Source: Bradyrhizobium japonicum USDA 6
GTDB taxonomy: Bacteria > Pseudomonadota > Alphaproteobacteria > Rhizobiales > Xanthobacteraceae
NCBI RefSeq assembly: GCF_000284375.1
Contig: NC_017249.1
Span: 3,016,001 to 3,080,000, forward strand
Direction of reading: 5' to 3'
DNA length: 64,000 nt
Below the pieces are notes generated by a model that was not told the origin of the DNA, searched no databases, and saw only the letters and a program-made list of their open reading frames with translations. Both the position numbers and the translations under genes were made by a program. This document shows, piece after piece, positions 43,902-54,296 of the stretch. Numbering within the stretch: the stretch's first letter is position 1; every line of letters begins with the position of its first letter.

Positions 43902-45914
43902 GTGAGACTCGTCGCATCGATGCGGGCGATTCCCGTTGTGCTTTGCCTGTCGGGGACGGCGTTTGCCGATGACCTCGCGACACCAGGCGATGCAAAAAGC
44001 CTGGGGTTCTCGGCCGCGCGTCTGGCGCGGATCGCGCCGTGGTATCAGGCGCGCTTCGATTCTTTCTCGCCGTCGGACGGCCTTTTGCCTGGCGCGGTCG
44101 TCGCCATCGCGAAGGGCGGCAAGCTCGCCTATTTGCAGGCCATCGGATTTCAGGACCGCGCCAAGACCGTCCCGATGAAGACGAATTCCATCTTCTGGAT
44201 CGCCTCGATGTCCAAGCCGGTGACCAGCGTCGCCGCCATGATTCTGGTGGACGAGGGCAAGCTCGACCTCGACGCGCCCGTCTCGCAATACCTGCCGGAG
44301 CTTGCGAACATGCGGGTCGCTTTCCAGAAGACGGACCCGGCCACAGGCGAAATGGACTATGGGATCGGTCTGCCAAAACCAGCAAAACGACCGATGACGG
44401 TTCGCGATCTGTTGCGCCATACGTCCGGCCTGATCTATTCGGAGCTCGATTTTGCCTACCCGGAACGGGGCCTTGCCGACGCAAGGGCCGACTTCGGGAT
44501 TCGGATGATCCATGGGCTCTATGGCTTGAGGGCCGTGCGGAGACGCGACACGACGTTGGCGGATTTCGTGTCGAGCCTCGCCCGCCTGCCGCTCGCGCAC
44601 GAGCCTGGCGAGGTCCACGAGTATGGCTGGAGCGTCGAAGTGCTGAGCCGGGTCGTTGAAGTGGCGTCCGGTCAGCCCTTCGATCAGTTCCTGGAGAGCC
44701 GCATCTTTGGGCCGCTGCATATGGTCGACACCGGCTTCTTTGTGCCGAAGGAGAAGCTCGATCGGCTGGTCGATTCTCCCATGCCGGAACGGCCGCCGAT
44801 CTGGGATGTCACGACGCCGCCAAAGTTGTTTTCCGGCGACGGCGGACTCGTATCGACCGCGCCCGACTATCTCCGCTTTTGCCAGATGCTGCTCAATGGC
44901 GGCGAGCTCGATGGCGTGCGCGTGCTCAGCCCGCATGCGGTGAAGCAGATGACGACGAACGCACTGCCATCGGGTGTCAGCATCTTCGGAGGTGACGAGG
45001 TTGGCGCCCGCGCCGGAACAACCTTCGGGCTTGGCTTCGCCATCCGCACCGATCCGGTCCAAAGCTGGATCCCGGGAGCGGTCGGAAGCTTTTCCTGGGC
45101 TGGACATTGGAGCACGTATTTCTGGATCGATCCGGCGGAGCAATTGATCGGCGTACAGATGGTCCAGGCGACGCCCGGCAGCAAAGGGCGCCAGGCGGTG
45201 CTGTATTCGGGGATCAATCACCTCGTCTATGGCGCATTGACGATTCCCGAGTCGACCGCCGTCCCGCCGGCTGCGCCGGTGCCCCCGAGCCCGGAAGCGC
45301 TCGCCGACTATGCCGGGACCTATGACTTCGGCGCCACGGTGAGCTCGCGTGACAGGCAGGGCCTGGCCGATGGCAAGACCGGATGGCTTGGAATCGGGAG
45401 TTTCGTCGCCATGGGGCAGGAGGGGCTGAGGATCAACAAGCCGAACCTCGGCAGTAGCCCCGCAGCCAAGGCCGGTGTGATGGCGGGCGACCTCATCACT
45501 GAAATTGACGGCGCGCCGCTGAAAGGCCTCGCGCTCGCCGATGTCCTGGCCAAGCTGCGAGGGCCAGCCAACTCGACGATCAAGATGAAAATCGTCCACA
45601 AGGGGCAACGCAGCGCAGGCGATCTCAGCGTCGTAAGAGCCACCCGCCGTGCCAATTCGGTCCTGCTTCAACTTCGCGTCGAGCAAGGCAAGCTCATCGC
45701 GGAGGCGACGGGGGCTTGGCCGATCCTCGAATTCGAGAAGGGCAACGCGACGCCGATCGTGGCGACATCAAGCAACGGATTCACCGTCGACGACGAAGAT
45801 CATACCCGGATCGCTTTCGTCAGGGACGCGGCAGGCAAAGTCTCGGGGCTCATCCTGAATCCCGGGCCTTGGGAGCAGCATGCGGCGAAGAGCGCGCTTG
45901 GGCCCAATTTCTAG
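43902..45914 (+). CDS. Serine beta-lactamase-fold hydrolase with C-terminal PDZ
   Basis: A 670-residue exported protein of the class C beta-lactamase/DD-peptidase/esterase group. Signal peptide about residues 7-22. The catalytic SxxK is in IASMSKPVTS (about residues 101-107), a Tyr motif in HEYGWSVEVLSRVVE, and an HxG-like segment is FSWAGHWSTYFW. Residues about 500-590 form a PDZ-like domain (SSPAAKAGVMAGDLITEIDG). A final 90-residue domain ends in ALGPNF, the same six residues that end the M56 protein. GTG 43902 has GGAG upstream; ATG 43920 is an alternative. It lies 62 bp after the M56 gene, so it is probably part of the same BlaI-controlled operon. Confidence 0.85.
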   Translation: MRLVASMRAIPVVLCLSGTAFADDLATPGDAKSLGFSAARLARIAPWYQARFDSFSPSDGLLPGAVVAIAKGGKLAYLQAIGFQDRAKTVPMKTNSIFWIASMSKPVTSVAAMILVDEGKLDLDAPVSQYLPELANMRVAFQKTDPATGEMDYGIGLPKPAKRPMTVRDLLRHTSGLIYSELDFAYPERGLADARADFGIRMIHGLYGLRAVRRRDTTLADFVSSLARLPLAHEPGEVHEYGWSVEVLSRVVEVASGQPFDQFLESRIFGPLHMVDTGFFVPKEKLDRLVDSPMPERPPIWDVTTPPKLFSGDGGLVSTAPDYLRFCQMLLNGGELDGVRVLSPHAVKQMTTNALPSGVSIFGGDEVGARAGTTFGLGFAIRTDPVQSWIPGAVGSFSWAGHWSTYFWIDPAEQLIGVQMVQATPGSKGRQAVLYSGINHLVYGALTIPESTAVPPAAPVPPSPEALADYAGTYDFGATVSSRDRQGLADGKTGWLGIGSFVAMGQEGLRINKPNLGSSPAAKAGVMAGDLITEIDGAPLKGLALADVLAKLRGPANSTIKMKIVHKGQRSAGDLSVVRATRRANSVLLQLRVEQGKLIAEATGAWPILEFEKGNATPIVATSSNGFTVDDEDHTRIAFVRDAAGKVSGLILNPGPWEQHAAKSALGPNF

Positions 45915-45993
45915 GACTGCCGCGGGCGCCCGTCTGTCGCGGCTCACGATTTCTAGGCCCTAGCGTTTCAATCTCCGCTTGCGAGTGCATTTC

Positions 45994-46020
45994 CGTAATG
46001 CTACGATTTGTAGCATTACG
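45994..46020. promoter_or_regulatory. Perfect palindrome, probable BlaI operator for DUF1800 operon
   Basis: Arms CGTAATGCTAC (45994-46004) and GTAGCATTACG (46010-46020) with spacer GATTT: a perfect 11-5-11 inverted repeat ending 55 bp before the DUF1800 start. It shares 19 of 25 positions with the site in front of blaI. With no T-run after it, an operator is more likely than a terminator of the preceding gene. Confidence 0.65.
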
Positions 46021-46075
46021 GTTGGTAGCCTAGCGCGACACCGGTCGGCAGGCTCGAAAGAGTTGGGCGTTCGCC

Positions 46076-47557
46076 ATGAGCAATTCCGCAAAGGCCGAGG
46101 CCGTGCTGGCGCTTCATCGCTTCGGGATGGGGCCGCGACCGGGATCACTTGCGGCCGTCGGGACCGACCCGCGCGGCGCGTTGATCGCAGAACTCGATCG
46201 GCCGCTCGCATTGAGCGCCGGCGCCAGTCTTCCGACCAGTGCGAAGGCCTATCGCACCGTGGCCGATGCCAATGCACGGCGAGCCGCGCGCGCCAAGCAG
46301 GCGCAGCAACAGGCCAAGAAGCAGCAGGTGGCTGCGGTACCAACTGCTCCGGGTGACCAGGGTCAGGCTCAAGCGCAGACCGAGGGGCAAGCGCCTGCAC
46401 AGGGCCAGGAGAAGGATGCTGCCGAGATGGCGGCCAAGCAGGCGGCCGACGCCGTTCCCGATCCCGGCCGTCCGATCTACTTGCAGGAAGCCAAGCTGCG
46501 CACGGAGGCCGCGCTCGCCGCCGACATCGGCTTCGCCGAGCGGCTGGTGTGGTTCTGGTCCAACCATTTCTGCGTCTCGGCCAATCGGATCCAGAGCATG
46601 TCCGGTGCCTATGAGCGCGAAGCCGTGCGCGCCAACGCGCTCGGCCGCTTCGTCGATCTCTTGCAGGCCGTCGAAGGCCATCCGGCGATGCTGTTCTATC
46701 TCGACAATCTGGGCTCGATGGGCGCGAACTCGATCGCCGGCATCAACCGCAGCAGTGGCCTCAATGAGAACTTTGCGCGCGAGATCATGGAGCTGCATAC
46801 GCTCGGCGTACGCACCGGCTACACCCAGGACGACGTGATCAGCTTCGCCAACGTGCTGACCGGATGGACGCTGGTGCCGCCGGGCGCCGACCCCCAGCAT
46901 GGCGGCGAGTTCACCTTCAATCCGCGGCTGCACGAGCCCGGCGGGCAGACCGTGCTCGGCAAGCGCTACGAGCAGGAAGACGCCGAGCAGGGCCGCGCCG
47001 TGCTGCGCGACCTTGCCGCCCATCCGGCGACGGCGACCCACGTCGCAACCAAGCTCGCGCGCCATTTCGTCGCCGACGAGCCGCCGCCGGTTCTGGTCGA
47101 GCAGATGGCCAAGACCTTTCGCGACACCGAAGGCGATCTCAAGCAGGTCGCGATTTCGATGGTGTCGTCGGACGACGCGTGGCGCGGGCCGCCGTCAAAA
47201 CTGAAGCGTCCCGGCGAATGGGTCGTCGGCATGGTGCGCGCGACCGGCATCACGGTCGTCGATCCCGTGCGTTTCACCGGCGGCCAGGAGCTGCTGGGCG
47301 AGGCGCTGTGGCGTCCGTCCGCGCCGAAGGGCTATCCGGACGACGAAGCGAGCTGGGTCGACGGTATCGGCCGGCGGCTCGACGTCGCCAACAATTTTGC
47401 CGAGCGCATCACCGGCATGGCCGATCCGCAAGTCATCATCGAGGATGTCTTCGCATCGCAGATCGGGCCCGAGGTGAAGCAGGCGGTCGGACGCGCCGAA
47501 AGCCGGCAACAGGCGCTGGCGCTTTTGTTCATGTCGGCGGATTTTCAGAGGAGGTGA
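46076..47557 (+). CDS. DUF1800 domain protein
   Basis: A 493-residue protein with the DUF1800 pattern: RFGMGPRPGSL near the N-terminus, LVWFWSNHFCVS (about residues 158-169), NENFAREIMELHTLGV (about 228-243) and YTQDDVISFANVLTGWTL. Residues about 60-130 are an inserted low-complexity segment rich in Ala and Gln. DUF1800 genes are nearly always next to DUF1501 genes, as here; the pair is of unknown function and often exported. No clear signal peptide is visible. It starts 55 bp after a BlaI-like palindrome. Confidence 0.88.
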   Translation: MSNSAKAEAVLALHRFGMGPRPGSLAAVGTDPRGALIAELDRPLALSAGASLPTSAKAYRTVADANARRAARAKQAQQQAKKQQVAAVPTAPGDQGQAQAQTEGQAPAQGQEKDAAEMAAKQAADAVPDPGRPIYLQEAKLRTEAALAADIGFAERLVWFWSNHFCVSANRIQSMSGAYEREAVRANALGRFVDLLQAVEGHPAMLFYLDNLGSMGANSIAGINRSSGLNENFAREIMELHTLGVRTGYTQDDVISFANVLTGWTLVPPGADPQHGGEFTFNPRLHEPGGQTVLGKRYEQEDAEQGRAVLRDLAAHPATATHVATKLARHFVADEPPPVLVEQMAKTFRDTEGDLKQVAISMVSSDDAWRGPPSKLKRPGEWVVGMVRATGITVVDPVRFTGGQELLGEALWRPSAPKGYPDDEASWVDGIGRRLDVANNFAERITGMADPQVIIEDVFASQIGPEVKQAVGRAESRQQALALLFMSADFQRR

Positions 47558-47559
47558 GC

Positions 47560-48810
47560 ATGGGCTTCGTCAATCATTTGCCCACGCGGCGCGAACTTCT
47601 GGTCGGCTCCGGCGCGCTGTTCGCGTGGAGCCAGATGCCGCGGATCGCGCGTGCCGAAGGGCGCGATCCGCGCCTTCTCGTCGTCGTCCTGCGTGGCGCG
47701 CTCGATGGTCTCGGTGCGGTCGCGCCGGTCGGCGATCCCGACTGGGTCGGCTTGCGCGGCGATCGCGCGCTGGTGCTGGACGGCAAGCCGCCGGCGCTGC
47801 CGCTCGATTCCTTCTTCGCGCTCAATCCGGCGATGCCGAACCTGCACCGGCTGTACAAGACCGGCAAGGCCGCAATCGTCCATGCTGCCGCGACGCCCTA
47901 TCGCGAGCGCTCGCATTTCGACGGCCAGGACGTGCTGGAGAGCGGCATTTCGAAGCCCGGCGTGACTGCTTCGGGATGGCTCAACCGCGCGCTGCTCGCG
48001 ATGGAGTCCGGTGGGCGCGTCGATCCGCGTGGCAGCCGCGCGCTCGGCATCGGCTCGGTGACACCGCTGGTGGTGCGCGGCTCGGCGCCCGTCATGACAT
48101 GGGTGCCGCAAAAACTGTTGCCGGCGAGCGAGGACACGCAGAACCGCCTGCTCGATCTCTACCAGCACACCGATCCGAAGCTTGCGACCGTGCTCCAGGC
48201 CCGCATGAAGCTCGCCTCGCTCGGCGGCGCGCCCGGCACGGGCGATCAGATGTCGGACGATCCGACGTTGATGCCGCCTGGCATCGCGCGCGTGCGCGCC
48301 TGCTTCGCCGAAGCAGCCGGCACCGCCGCGCGCTATCTCGCCAAGGCCGACGGCCCGCGCGTCGGCGCCATGGGCTTCGTCGGCTGGGACACGCACATCG
48401 CCGAAGGCGCGGCCTCGGGCCAGCTCTACAATCTGCTCGGTGCGCTCGATGGCGCCTTCGCGGCAATCGAGACCAACATGGGCGAGGCCTGGCGGGAGAC
48501 GGTCGTTGCCGTCGTCACCGAGTTCGGGCGCACCGCGCGCATCAATGGCACGCAGGGCACGGATCACGGCACCGGCACGGTCGCCTTCCTCATTGGCGGC
48601 GCGCTCACCGGCGGCCGTGTGATCGCGGACTGGCCGGGCCTCAAGCCGGCGCAGCTGTTCGAGGATCGCGACCTCAAGCCGACCACCGATCTCCGCGCCG
48701 TGCTGAAGGGCCTGCTCAGGGATCATCTGCGCGTCGAGGAGAAGGTGCTGGCGGATGCGGTCTTCCCCGGCAGCGCAGACGTTAAGCCGATGGGAGGCCT
48801 CGTCGGCTGA
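47560..48810 (+). CDS. DUF1501 family Tat-exported protein
   Basis: A 416-residue protein with a twin-arginine-type signal (TRRELLVGSGALFAWS, about residues 9-24) and the DUF1501 alkaline-phosphatase/sulfatase-like fold: VLRGALDGLGAVAP, HAAATPYRERSHFDGQDVLE, and TEFGRTARINGTQGTDHGTG (about residues 325-345) holding probable metal ligands. The start is 2 nt after the DUF1800 stop with GAGGAGG upstream. It forms an operon with DUF1800 and would act in the periplasm. Enzymatic role not established. Confidence 0.9.
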   Translation: MGFVNHLPTRRELLVGSGALFAWSQMPRIARAEGRDPRLLVVVLRGALDGLGAVAPVGDPDWVGLRGDRALVLDGKPPALPLDSFFALNPAMPNLHRLYKTGKAAIVHAAATPYRERSHFDGQDVLESGISKPGVTASGWLNRALLAMESGGRVDPRGSRALGIGSVTPLVVRGSAPVMTWVPQKLLPASEDTQNRLLDLYQHTDPKLATVLQARMKLASLGGAPGTGDQMSDDPTLMPPGIARVRACFAEAAGTAARYLAKADGPRVGAMGFVGWDTHIAEGAASGQLYNLLGALDGAFAAIETNMGEAWRETVVAVVTEFGRTARINGTQGTDHGTGTVAFLIGGALTGGRVIADWPGLKPAQLFEDRDLKPTTDLRAVLKGLLRDHLRVEEKVLADAVFPGSADVKPMGGLVG

Positions 48811-48840
48811 CGGCGCGGCCTTCGCAACCGGATCGGGTCC

Positions 48841-49008
48841 ATGATGTACACACTGACGCAACGGGAACTCGACTTTCTCGCCAGCCTGAAAACCGGCTGG
48901 CGGCGGCTCTATCGGCGCGAACTGATGCGGCTCCTGAAGGGGGACTCCGAGGCGAGCGAAGCGCAGCTGGAGGCGCGCCCGATCGCCTGGCGCGTTGCAT
49001 CGGGCTAG
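48841..49008 (+). CDS. Small protein, 55 residues, unknown
   Basis: ATG at 48841, 30 nt behind the DUF1501 gene, stop at 49006-49008. The peptide begins MMYTLTQRELDFLASLKTGW and is helical and charged, with an Arg-rich middle (WRRLYRRELMRLLKG). Codon third positions are GC-rich like real genes here. No clear Shine-Dalgarno. It may be part of the DUF1800-DUF1501 transcript. Function unknown. Confidence 0.5.
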   Translation: MMYTLTQRELDFLASLKTGWRRLYRRELMRLLKGDSEASEAQLEARPIAWRVASG

Positions 49009-49161
49009 TTTTGCGCGAGTCTGTCTCGATTCAGGAGACGCCACTGTGGTGGAATCGCCACAGCCGGCGCGAAACGGCCGTGGCCCTAACCCTGCTTTCC
49101 TTCAGCCAAGGTTCTGCCCTCATTGCCCACCGAAACTCCGGGTAGTTCGGAGGGGCGTATC

Positions 49162-49677
49162 ATGTCTCGCTTTGCACGTGCCGAAAGTGCCCGAATTTCC
49201 CTCGCAACCTCTTGCCGGTTGCTGCTCGCCATCGTCGGCGCCGCGTCGCTCGCCGCCTGCGCGCAATCGCCGGTCGGCCGCCAGAAGGCCGATCTTGGTA
49301 CCAATCGGCAGGCTGCGGTCCAGCGGCCGCATAGGGTAGCGGCCCTGCATCCGCGGCCGATCAGCCGGGTACGGATCACCGACCGTGACGCAAAGCAAAC
49401 CGCTTCGCACGGCGTTGCCAGCTTCTATTCGGATACGGAGACCGCGAGCGGCGAGAGGTTCGACAAGAACGAATTGACCGCGGCGCATCCCAGCCTGCCG
49501 TTCGGCACGAAGCTGCGCGTCACCGATGTCTCCTCAGGCCGCTTCGTGACCGTCCGGGTCAACGATCGCGGGCCCTATGTTCGCGGGCGCGTGGTCGACA
49601 TCTCGCCCTCCGCGGCCGAGGCGCTCGGAATGGTCGACAAGGGCATCACCAATGTCCGGCTCGACGTGGTGCGATAG
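49162..49677 (+). CDS. rlpA: RlpA-like septal ring lytic transglycosylase lipoprotein
   Basis: A 171-residue lipoprotein. The lipobox LAAC gives lipidation near residue 29. Residues about 75-170 are the double-psi beta-barrel with GVASFYSDTETASGERFDKN, PFGTKLRVTDVSSGRFVTVR and NDRGPYVRGRVVDIS, the conserved RlpA sequence with catalytic Asp/His-type positions. The C-terminal SPOR domain of longer RlpA proteins is missing, as in many rhizobial paralogues. It cuts naked glycan strands of peptidoglycan. CGGAGGGG precedes ATG 49162. Confidence 0.9.
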   Translation: MSRFARAESARISLATSCRLLLAIVGAASLAACAQSPVGRQKADLGTNRQAAVQRPHRVAALHPRPISRVRITDRDAKQTASHGVASFYSDTETASGERFDKNELTAAHPSLPFGTKLRVTDVSSGRFVTVRVNDRGPYVRGRVVDISPSAAEALGMVDKGITNVRLDVVR

Positions 49678-49792
49678 AGCGCGATTGATTGACTTGAGCC
49701 GCCCCGCTTAACCGAGTGTTAGTCGCCCTGGCGCACCATGAGCGCCCAAACAAGTCGGGGCTCCAATTTGGGGTCCTCGGGGGAGGCGGCGT

Positions 49793-49948
49793 TTGAACAC
49801 GATCCAGTATCTCGAAGATCAGGCCGCGCGCGCCGAGCGGCTCGCCAAACGGATCACGGATACGCTGACAATCGAAAAGCTCCTGACCTTCGCCGGCGAA
49901 CGCCGCCGCGAAATCGAGGTCATCGCCGGCAAGTACCGGCGCGCCTGA
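49793..49948 (+). CDS. Small helical protein, 51 residues, unknown
   Basis: TTG start at 49793 with GGGGGAGG about 6 nt upstream. The peptide (starting MNTIQYLEDQAARAERLAKR) is predicted almost wholly helical, with heptad-like Leu/Ile/Ala spacing, ending EVIAGKYRRA. Strong ribosome-binding site and GC3-rich codons support translation. No known domain. Next gene downstream is a 28-residue membrane peptide. Confidence 0.55.
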   Translation: MNTIQYLEDQAARAERLAKRITDTLTIEKLLTFAGERRREIEVIAGKYRRA

Positions 49949-50044
49949 TAAACCATGCACTGAACGCATTCGCCCTCGCTGCGAGGCGCGGAACTTCTGT
50001 TCGTCTCTGGCGTCATGTCAATGATGAATGTGGAGGAGGAAGTC

Positions 50045-50131
50045 ATGGGTTTTGGACGAGGTGCTTTGCTTTGGCTGCTTGGCGTGCCGCTGCCGATCGT
50101 TCTGCTGCTGGCGTTGTTCTGGCACCACTAG
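50045..50131 (+). CDS. 28-residue single-span membrane peptide
   Basis: ATG at 50045 has a very strong ribosome-binding site (GGAGGAGGAA). The peptide starts MGFGRGALLWLLGVPLPIVL and is one hydrophobic membrane segment ending in FWHH. The G of its TAG stop is the first base of a palindromic repeat. Good initiation signal and clean hydrophobic design suggest a real small membrane protein of unknown role. Confidence 0.6.
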   Translation: MGFGRGALLWLLGVPLPIVLLLALFWHH

Positions 50132-50179
50132 AGCATGATCCGGAAAAGCGTGAAGTGGTTTTCCGATAAGATCATGCTC
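50131..50179. repeat. Rhizobial palindromic repeat, family D
   Basis: Nested inverted repeats GAGCATGATC (50131-50140) / GATCATGCTC (50170-50179) and CGGAAAA (50141-50147) / TTTTCCG (50159-50165). From memory this sequence type is widely dispersed in Bradyrhizobium-related genomes. Confidence 0.75.
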
Positions 50180-50200
50180 AAACAATAATGCTGCCACACG

Positions 50201-50226
50201 AAAAGCGCCGCGGAAGCGGCGCTTTT
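50201..50226 (+). terminator. Intrinsic terminator
   Basis: Perfect stem AAAAGCGCCGC (50201-50211), loop GGAA, GCGGCGCTTTT (50216-50226), continuing into more T residues to 50229. It can end the small-gene transcript on the + strand, and the A-run side allows partial function on the - strand. Confidence 0.85.
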
Positions 50227-50268
50227 TTTGCCTGCGATTTGAAACTTAACAACGAGGACGAGGCGCGG

Positions 50269-50685
50269 TCAGCTATGGCTCTCGACGAAGTCGCTGAGAT
50301 AGTCGGGAAGCCGGACGCCATCGATGTCGCAACGCGCCTTGATCTCACCGGCGATTTCGGTCGAGATGTCCTTCATCCAGTGCTCGAGCGTGTTGAAGGA
50401 GATCACCTTGATCGGATCGTTGAAGCAGCCGGCGACGAGCTCGCCGATCGTGGCTTCAAGATCGCTTCGTTCGATGCGGATTTCAGTCGCCTTGTCGCGG
50501 CGATCAATTACCACGAACAGGGTCTGGTCTGCACCATAGGGCACGACCGCGGATGGCACGCCGGCTTCAAGCATCTTGTGGCTCTCGTCTCGACTTCCGA
50601 TCCCGGTTAACGGGAAAATCCGGTAGAAGGTTCCTGCCTCGTGAAAAGCTTGTCGCGCGCGTGCAGCTTCGGCGTCTGCACGCAA
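50269..50685 (-). CDS. Hypothetical protein, continues frame after an in-frame TGA
   Basis: A 138-codon frame beginning at TTG 50685, immediately after, and in the same frame as, the TGA (50686-50688) that ends the upstream ORF. ATG 50571 is another possible start, giving 100 residues (MLEAGVPSAVVPYGADQTLF). The sequence has a mixed alpha/beta character (TLFVVIDRRDKATEIRIERS) and matches no domain I know. Either two adjacent genes or one gene broken by a nonsense change. See the companion entry. Confidence 0.55.
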   Translation of the reverse strand: MRADAEAARARQAFHEAGTFYRIFPLTGIGSRDESHKMLEAGVPSAVVPYGADQTLFVVIDRRDKATEIRIERSDLEATIGELVAGCFNDPIKVISFNTLEHWMKDISTEIAGEIKARCDIDGVRLPDYLSDFVESHS

Positions 50686-50949
50686 TCAGAGAAATTCTCT
50701 CAACCGCGATAGTTCGATGACGTGCTCGGGCGAGAGGATATCGGTGACCAGCGGCGGCTGCGCAATCGTGTGAATCTCATAGAGATGCCTGGTCGTGGCC
50801 GGCTTCTCCATGAAGGCCGATATGCACTGGTCGAGCGTACCTTCGCTTATCGGATAAGAATCCCTGTCCGGTCGGCGCTGGTTCGCAAGCGAGGGCCATT
50901 TATGCAGGGTTGCAGGCGCTCCGAAATCGACCTTTGAATCCGCAACCAC
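50686..50949 (-). CDS. Hypothetical protein, 87 residues
   Basis: GTG start at 50949 with GAGGCGGG upstream; ATG 50811 (MEKPATTRHLYEIHT) is an alternative. The C-terminal half contains HLYEIHTIAQPPLVTDILS and ends ELSRLREFL before TGA. No domain recognised. Its frame continues after the TGA into the 50269-50685 ORF without a shift. Confidence 0.5.
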   Translation of the reverse strand: MVADSKVDFGAPATLHKWPSLANQRRPDRDSYPISEGTLDQCISAFMEKPATTRHLYEIHTIAQPPLVTDILSPEHVIELSRLREFL

Positions 50950-51085
50950 GTCCGTCCCGCCTCACGCAACAAAAATTGCCCCAACACGCGGATCTGCGTG
51001 CCGGGGCCCACACCTATCGCTGCATCTCAATGCCGAGCGCTTAACGCCGCAGCCGGGAAAAGGTTCCCGGCGGCCTTGTCGCAAA

Positions 51086-53776
<2,691 letters not shown>

Positions 53777-54005
53777 GGTATTCCTCCCGTGTCTTTTGTT
53801 TTGCCGGCAGGCTATCGCTGCAGGCTTGGCTTGTCATCAGGACAGGTACAATCTTCGGTAGTTGTTTGCGGCACCATCGTGGCCGCGCGAAGGTTGCGGC
53901 GATACACGCACCGCGATGCACAACCGCCGGGATTGTCCGGGCTAATCAGACCACATCCTTCTGTGTATGCTTGCGGTTACAAGCCACGCGTACCGACCGG
54001 ACGTC

Positions 54006-54215
54006 ATGACAGAGTTGAGCGAGCGGACGAAAGCCAACATGGACGTCGTCCTGGAGCAGACGTGCCGCCAATTGCCGCACGGCGGCGATCACGACAGCCG
54101 CAGGTTCATCGCAGAGCGCCTGATCGAGGCGGCGCAATCGGGCCATTCCACGCTTGGTGAGCTCGGCATCGTCGCACGCCGCGCGCTGGCGGAAATCGTC
54201 GCCAAGGGCGGTTAG
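54006..54215 (+). CDS. Small hypothetical protein, 69 residues
   Basis: ATG 54006 begins MTELSERTKANMDVVLEQTC; the rest has LPHGGDHDSRRFIAERLIEA and ends in a helical segment. Predicted all-helical and soluble. In-frame ATG 53967 is an alternative. I recall similar short proteins in Bradyrhizobium but know no function. It lies between the divergent monooxygenase gene and the esterase-like gene. Confidence 0.6.
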   Translation: MTELSERTKANMDVVLEQTCRQLPHGGDHDSRRFIAERLIEAAQSGHSTLGELGIVARRALAEIVAKGG

Positions 54216-54296
54216 CTGGCGCCGCCGAGCTTGCCTCATCGCGGGCCGCAGACGTAACCTGTCGGGGAACCTTTTGGCGCATCGAGATCCCCCAGG

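Noticed and set aside
43869..45686. 605-codon - strand ORF opposite the serine hydrolase gene
   Set aside because: Shadow of the hydrolase gene; no domain and no plausible start signal.
50686..50688. TGA as selenocysteine codon
   Set aside because: No stem-loop of SECIS type was evident right after it, the surrounding sequence is not a redox family, and no selenocysteine machinery is in the window.
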